Positions 7,029-8,957 of a stretch of DNA of 8,957 nucleotides are shown in pieces. The stretch is taken from the NCBI GenBank assembly GCA_964429355.1, contig CAYSCH010000383.1:1-8957 (forward strand). Direction: 5' to 3'. The DNA is from JAAYAY01 sp964429355 (lineage in GTDB: Bacteria > Planctomycetota > Planctomycetia > Pirellulales > Thermoguttaceae). The position numbers and the translations under genes are program-made. Every line of letters begins with the position of its first letter. Positions within the stretch are counted from its first letter, which is position 1. The notes under the pieces are model-generated. The model was given only the letters and a program-made list of their open reading frames with translations. It was not told the DNA's origin and did not search any database.

Positions 7029-7437
7029 AAATACGAAAACACCACATCATCCGCCAGGCCCGCCAGGTCCTGCGTCGTGGAGGTCAAATTGCCAAAGTTC
7101 GACCACATATACTCGAGGTCATAGTCGCCGTCGCCAACGGCCGCAACTCGGCCCGCCGGATCATACTCCGTCGAATACGTCTTCCCCACGTTCTGCTCCG
7201 CATCGGCTTCCGTAAGGTTATCATATCGGTGGTCGAGGTCTTCCGGCCCAGGTTGTCATAGGCATGGCTCGTCTTGTTGCCCAGCGGGTCGGTCACGCTG
7301 AGTAAACTGCCATTAGCATCGTGGGCATTCGTCGTGACCGGCGCCGCGGCCGAGCCGTGCCCGTCCGGATCGACAGCGATTTGCTTGACCACCCGGCCGA
7401 TGTTCGGCGTTGACCCCGCCCTCGACGCCCTCGTCAC
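6983..7437 (-). pseudogene. RHS/YD-repeat fragment B, internally deleted
   Basis: On the minus strand, from 7437 down, the frame reads a degraded VTR segment, then GRVVKQIAVDPDG, DANGSLLSVTDPLGN and AYDNLGRKTS, all typical YD-repeat core. Near 7224-7230 the frame shifts; the new frame gives YDNLTEADAEQNV, TEYDPAGRV and GNLTSTTQDLAGLADDVVF and stops at 6983. Compared with fragment A (7998-8705), roughly 100 residues are missing at the shift, and both ends of the join are similar YD motifs. No start codon, ribosome site or complete frame exists, so I call it a remnant. YD/RHS proteins are large surface or secreted shell proteins; this piece is not functional alone. The recognisable repeat pattern ends near 7027, at the stop codon of the Clp-N gene; the frame beyond it is antisense to that gene. 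Confidence 0.8.
7158..7225. repeat. 68-bp direct repeat, copy 1 (in RHS fragment B)
   Basis: By hand alignment without gaps, this copy matches 8002-8069 at 58 of 68 bases, in the same orientation and 844 bases away. It codes the YDNLT...TEYDP segment of the RHS core on the minus strand. The pair flanks the membrane-protein gene and could support recombination that removes or swaps the segment between them. Confidence 0.8.
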
Positions 7438-7928
7438 GGAAATGACAAGCTAAGGAAAAACGCACCATCGCAAGCACGATGTGCGCCGAGGACGTTTCCA
7501 TCGTTGAGCTTGCCATGAATCAGCAAATCTCCCATAGAGAACTTGCCCACGCACATTTCTGGATTCTCGGCGCATTGATGATTCACGTAGTTCACAAGAT
7601 CCTGTTTGAATCTATCAACATCGGTGCTCGCTATCGCATCGAGCCCCCCTTCCTCAGCAAACCGTAACATCTCCTTGACAGTGGTACTCCCAGAGACAAC
7701 TGCATGAATACTGCCGTGTGGATGTCGAAAAAGGCGATATCGTACAGGACCCGCAGTCGATAGTCCAGGAAGCGTTTGGTCCTCAAGTGGCACCTTGTCA
7801 AACCCTGGGGCTACTCCCCTGCGCGTGTACCCGATGGCTCCCTCGATGAACCACTTGCCGAAGAACAATGTGGATGCTGCAAGCAGCAGGACGAAGAATC
7901 CGATACGCACTGCCTTCTGAGTTGGCAT
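7434..7928 (-). CDS. Small single-pass membrane protein embedded in the RHS locus, unknown function
   Basis: I do not recognise this 164-residue protein. It starts MPTQKAVR, followed by a hydrophobic segment (about 9-24: IGFFVLLLAASTLFFG). The basic N-terminus predicts an N-in, C-out single-pass protein with a domain of about 135 residues outside the cytoplasm. That domain holds three cysteines (119, 126, 153) and a mixed alpha/beta pattern, including HPHGSIHAVVSG (69-80) and a charged helix (83-112). An AGGTG on the minus strand (7942-7938) lies nine bases before the ATG, so it has its own ribosome site, although its frame is also open into RHS fragment A upstream. The segment is less GC-rich than the RHS pieces: 7501-7560 has 28 G/C of 60, against 47 of 60 at 8521-8580. 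Its stop (TGA, 7436-7434) coincides with the start of RHS fragment B, so the original C-terminus may be altered. An immunity or cargo gene of an RHS locus is possible; nothing proves it. Confidence 0.55.
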   Translation of the reverse strand: MPTQKAVRIGFFVLLLAASTLFFGKWFIEGAIGYTRRGVAPGFDKVPLEDQTLPGLSTAGPVRYRLFRHPHGSIHAVVSGSTTVKEMLRFAEEGGLDAIASTDVDRFKQDLVNYVNHQCAENPEMCVGKFSMGDLLIHGKLNDGNVLGAHRACDGAFFLSLSFP

Positions 7929-7997
7929 TTGCCACTTCACCTGGAGCACTCGGTTCGGGGCCGGACAATCGTGCCATCCGCTTGCACTCTGCAGTCC

Positions 7998-8705
7998 TGA
8001 CGGATCATACTCCGTCAAATACGCCTTCCGTACGTTCTGCTGGGCGCCGCCATCCGTAAGGTTATCATACCAGGTTTCGGTCGTCTGACGCGAGAGTGAA
8101 TCGTAGCCGTAGTCGATCACCCGCCTATTCCGGTCGACCGTCCGCACCAGATTTCCACGCGCATCATACGACAACGTCCGGGTCAGGTCCGTCGAGTCGA
8201 CACAAATCGTCTCCGTCGCCACCCACCCCAGAGGGCCATAACTCCAGTAGGTGGTATTTTCCTCGGGATCGGTAAGTGAGACCATCCGCCCCACGGCGTC
8301 GTAAGTATGACTGGTCGCGCCGCTTTCCGCTCCGTCTCCGATGCCCTCCGCCCCAGGTTGTCATAAACAAAAGCCGTGACGCTGCCGAGGGGTCCGTTTC
8401 GCTGAGGAGATTCCCATTGGCATCAAGGGCGCAGCGGGTCACCGAAGCCGCTTCCCCCCAATCCCATCCGGATCGGTCGCAATTCTCTTGACCACACGGC
8501 CGAGCATGTCGTAAACCACGCTGCTCGACCGCCCCACCCGCGTCACCGCCAGCCCATCCGAGCCGGCATCCAGCGCCGGGTTCTCCACCCGCAACGCCAC
8601 CGTCTCCACCACCCCGCCATGATCCCCAAACGTGCCCAGCATAACATCGATCGGCATGCCGCCCGACCCCACCTGATTCCAAACCTCTCCACGCAATACC
8701 TTCGC
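7998..8705 (-). pseudogene. RHS/YD-repeat fragment A, frameshifted
   Basis: Reading down from 8705 on the minus strand, the core starts abruptly with VLRGEVWNQVGSGG and continues through VMLGTFGDHGGVVETVALRV, GLAVTRVGR, VVYDMLGRVVKRIATDPDG. Three frame breaks follow: near 8454-8462 (in a C6 run), near 8386-8393 (beside a G4 run) and near 8318-8327. Past each break the RHS pattern resumes in a new frame: LDANGNLLSETDP, then VYDNLGRRASETE, then HTYDAVGRMVSLTDPEENTT. From 8300 to 7998 one frame stays open (YDARGNLVRTVDRNRRV, YDSLSRQTTETWYDNLT, TEYDPSG). No start codon or N-terminal region is present; the left end adjoins repeat-like DNA. It is a decayed piece of a large YD-repeat shell protein of the planctomycete type. 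The last part runs in frame into the small membrane-protein gene. Confidence 0.82.
8002..8069. repeat. 68-bp direct repeat, copy 2 (in RHS fragment A)
   Basis: Partner of 7158-7225 (58 of 68 bases identical, same orientation). It codes the corresponding RHS segment in fragment A. Homology between the fragments ends within a few codons beyond this repeat, where the membrane-protein segment begins. Confidence 0.8.
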
Positions 8706-8711
8706 CTATTT

Positions 8712-8727
8712 TTCGCGTCCTTCGCGG
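8712..8727. repeat. Dispersed-repeat-like motif TTCGCGTCCTTCGCGG
   Basis: TTCGCG occurs twice at a 9-base period (8712-8717 and 8721-8726). From memory, close variants of this string recur in intergenic DNA of planctomycetes and other environmental bacteria. It marks the abrupt left end of RHS fragment A. I cannot count its copies in the genome from this window. Confidence 0.4.
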
Positions 8728-8728
8728 T

Positions 8729-8770
8729 GATCCCCATCTCCGATCCCCCATCTCCGATCCCCCATCCTCC
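8729..8770. repeat. Short GC-rich tandem repeat, three units
   Basis: GATCCCCATCTCC (8729-8741) is followed by GATCCCCCATCTCC (8742-8755) and GATCCCCCATCCTCC (8756-8770): units of 13, 14 and 15 bases growing by one C each. A degenerate fourth unit may follow to about 8786. It is non-coding, with slippage-prone C-runs, and may be part of a larger dispersed element beginning at 8712. Confidence 0.7.
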
Positions 8771-8957
8771 GCTCCCTGCTCCCCACTCCACCCGACACGG
8801 CCATTCCTTCAGAAAAACTGTACACATGTCCCTTTTCCCTCTTGAAATCAGACATATAGTTATGTATAGTAGTACAAGCACCTCTATCCCTTGGCGTCAA
8901 CTCCACCAGCCGCGAACGTATTGCGATCCTCGCCCAACCTTCTTGGCCCCTGGCCAC
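8771..8957. other. Unassigned edge sequence
   Basis: About 190 bases with no gene I can support. A minus-strand frame is open from the right edge (8957) to 8706, but it crosses the tandem repeat and matches no family I know. Between about 8850 and 8876 there is an AT-rich patch (TATAGTTATGTATA at its core) that stands out in GC-rich surroundings; it could be a promoter region or a small binding site. Function unknown. Confidence 0.3.

Noticed and set aside
8729..8786. CRISPR-like array
   Set aside because: Units are 13-15 bases with no spacers, so it is a simple tandem repeat.
8706..8957. Open minus-strand frame at the right edge
   Set aside because: It crosses the tandem repeat and dispersed motif and matches no known family.

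Overview
The window most likely comes from a planctomycete (Pirellula/Thermogutta-like bacterium). The evidence is an SHD1 domain fused to a WD40-like propeller, a long cytoplasmic PAS/GAF kinase of the NarL class, a stand-alone ClpC-type N-terminal domain, decayed YD-repeat (RHS) genes, and GC-rich DNA with wide intergenic gaps. This assignment is inferred from protein families, not from a marker gene.

Layout. (1) 115-2115, minus: an exported or membrane-anchored SHD1-WD40 protein. (2) 2116-3067: a gene-free divergent region with a strong minus-strand intrinsic terminator that has no visible gene behind it, two pairs of short direct repeats, several small palindromes, and candidate promoters on both strands. 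(3) 3068-5524 and 5540-6187, plus: a two-gene operon of a soluble PAS-PAS-PAS-GAF histidine kinase and its NarL/FixJ-type response regulator, 15 bases apart. (4) 6188-6566: a gap in which I recognise nothing. (5) 6567-7028, plus: a stand-alone double Clp-N domain protein without AAA+ modules, keeping the residues that form the phosphoarginine pockets of Bacillus ClpC. (6) 6983-8705, minus: two broken RHS fragments with at least four frame breaks between them. They flank a lower-GC segment coding a 164-residue single-pass membrane protein of unknown function. (7) 8706-8957: a dispersed-repeat-like motif, a short GC-rich tandem repeat and unassigned sequence.

How the parts may work together. 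The kinase and regulator form a complete phosphorelay: intracellular signal sensing by PAS/GAF, then His627, then Asp55, then DNA binding. The repeats upstream of the kinase are candidate operators. The Clp-N protein may be a regulated partner of the proteolysis system, but nothing in the sequence ties it to the regulator except position. The RHS region looks like a decaying, recombining locus. Its second fragment appears to be an internal-deletion copy of the first. The embedded membrane-protein gene sits where RHS loci often carry cargo or immunity genes, which makes it the most novel item here.
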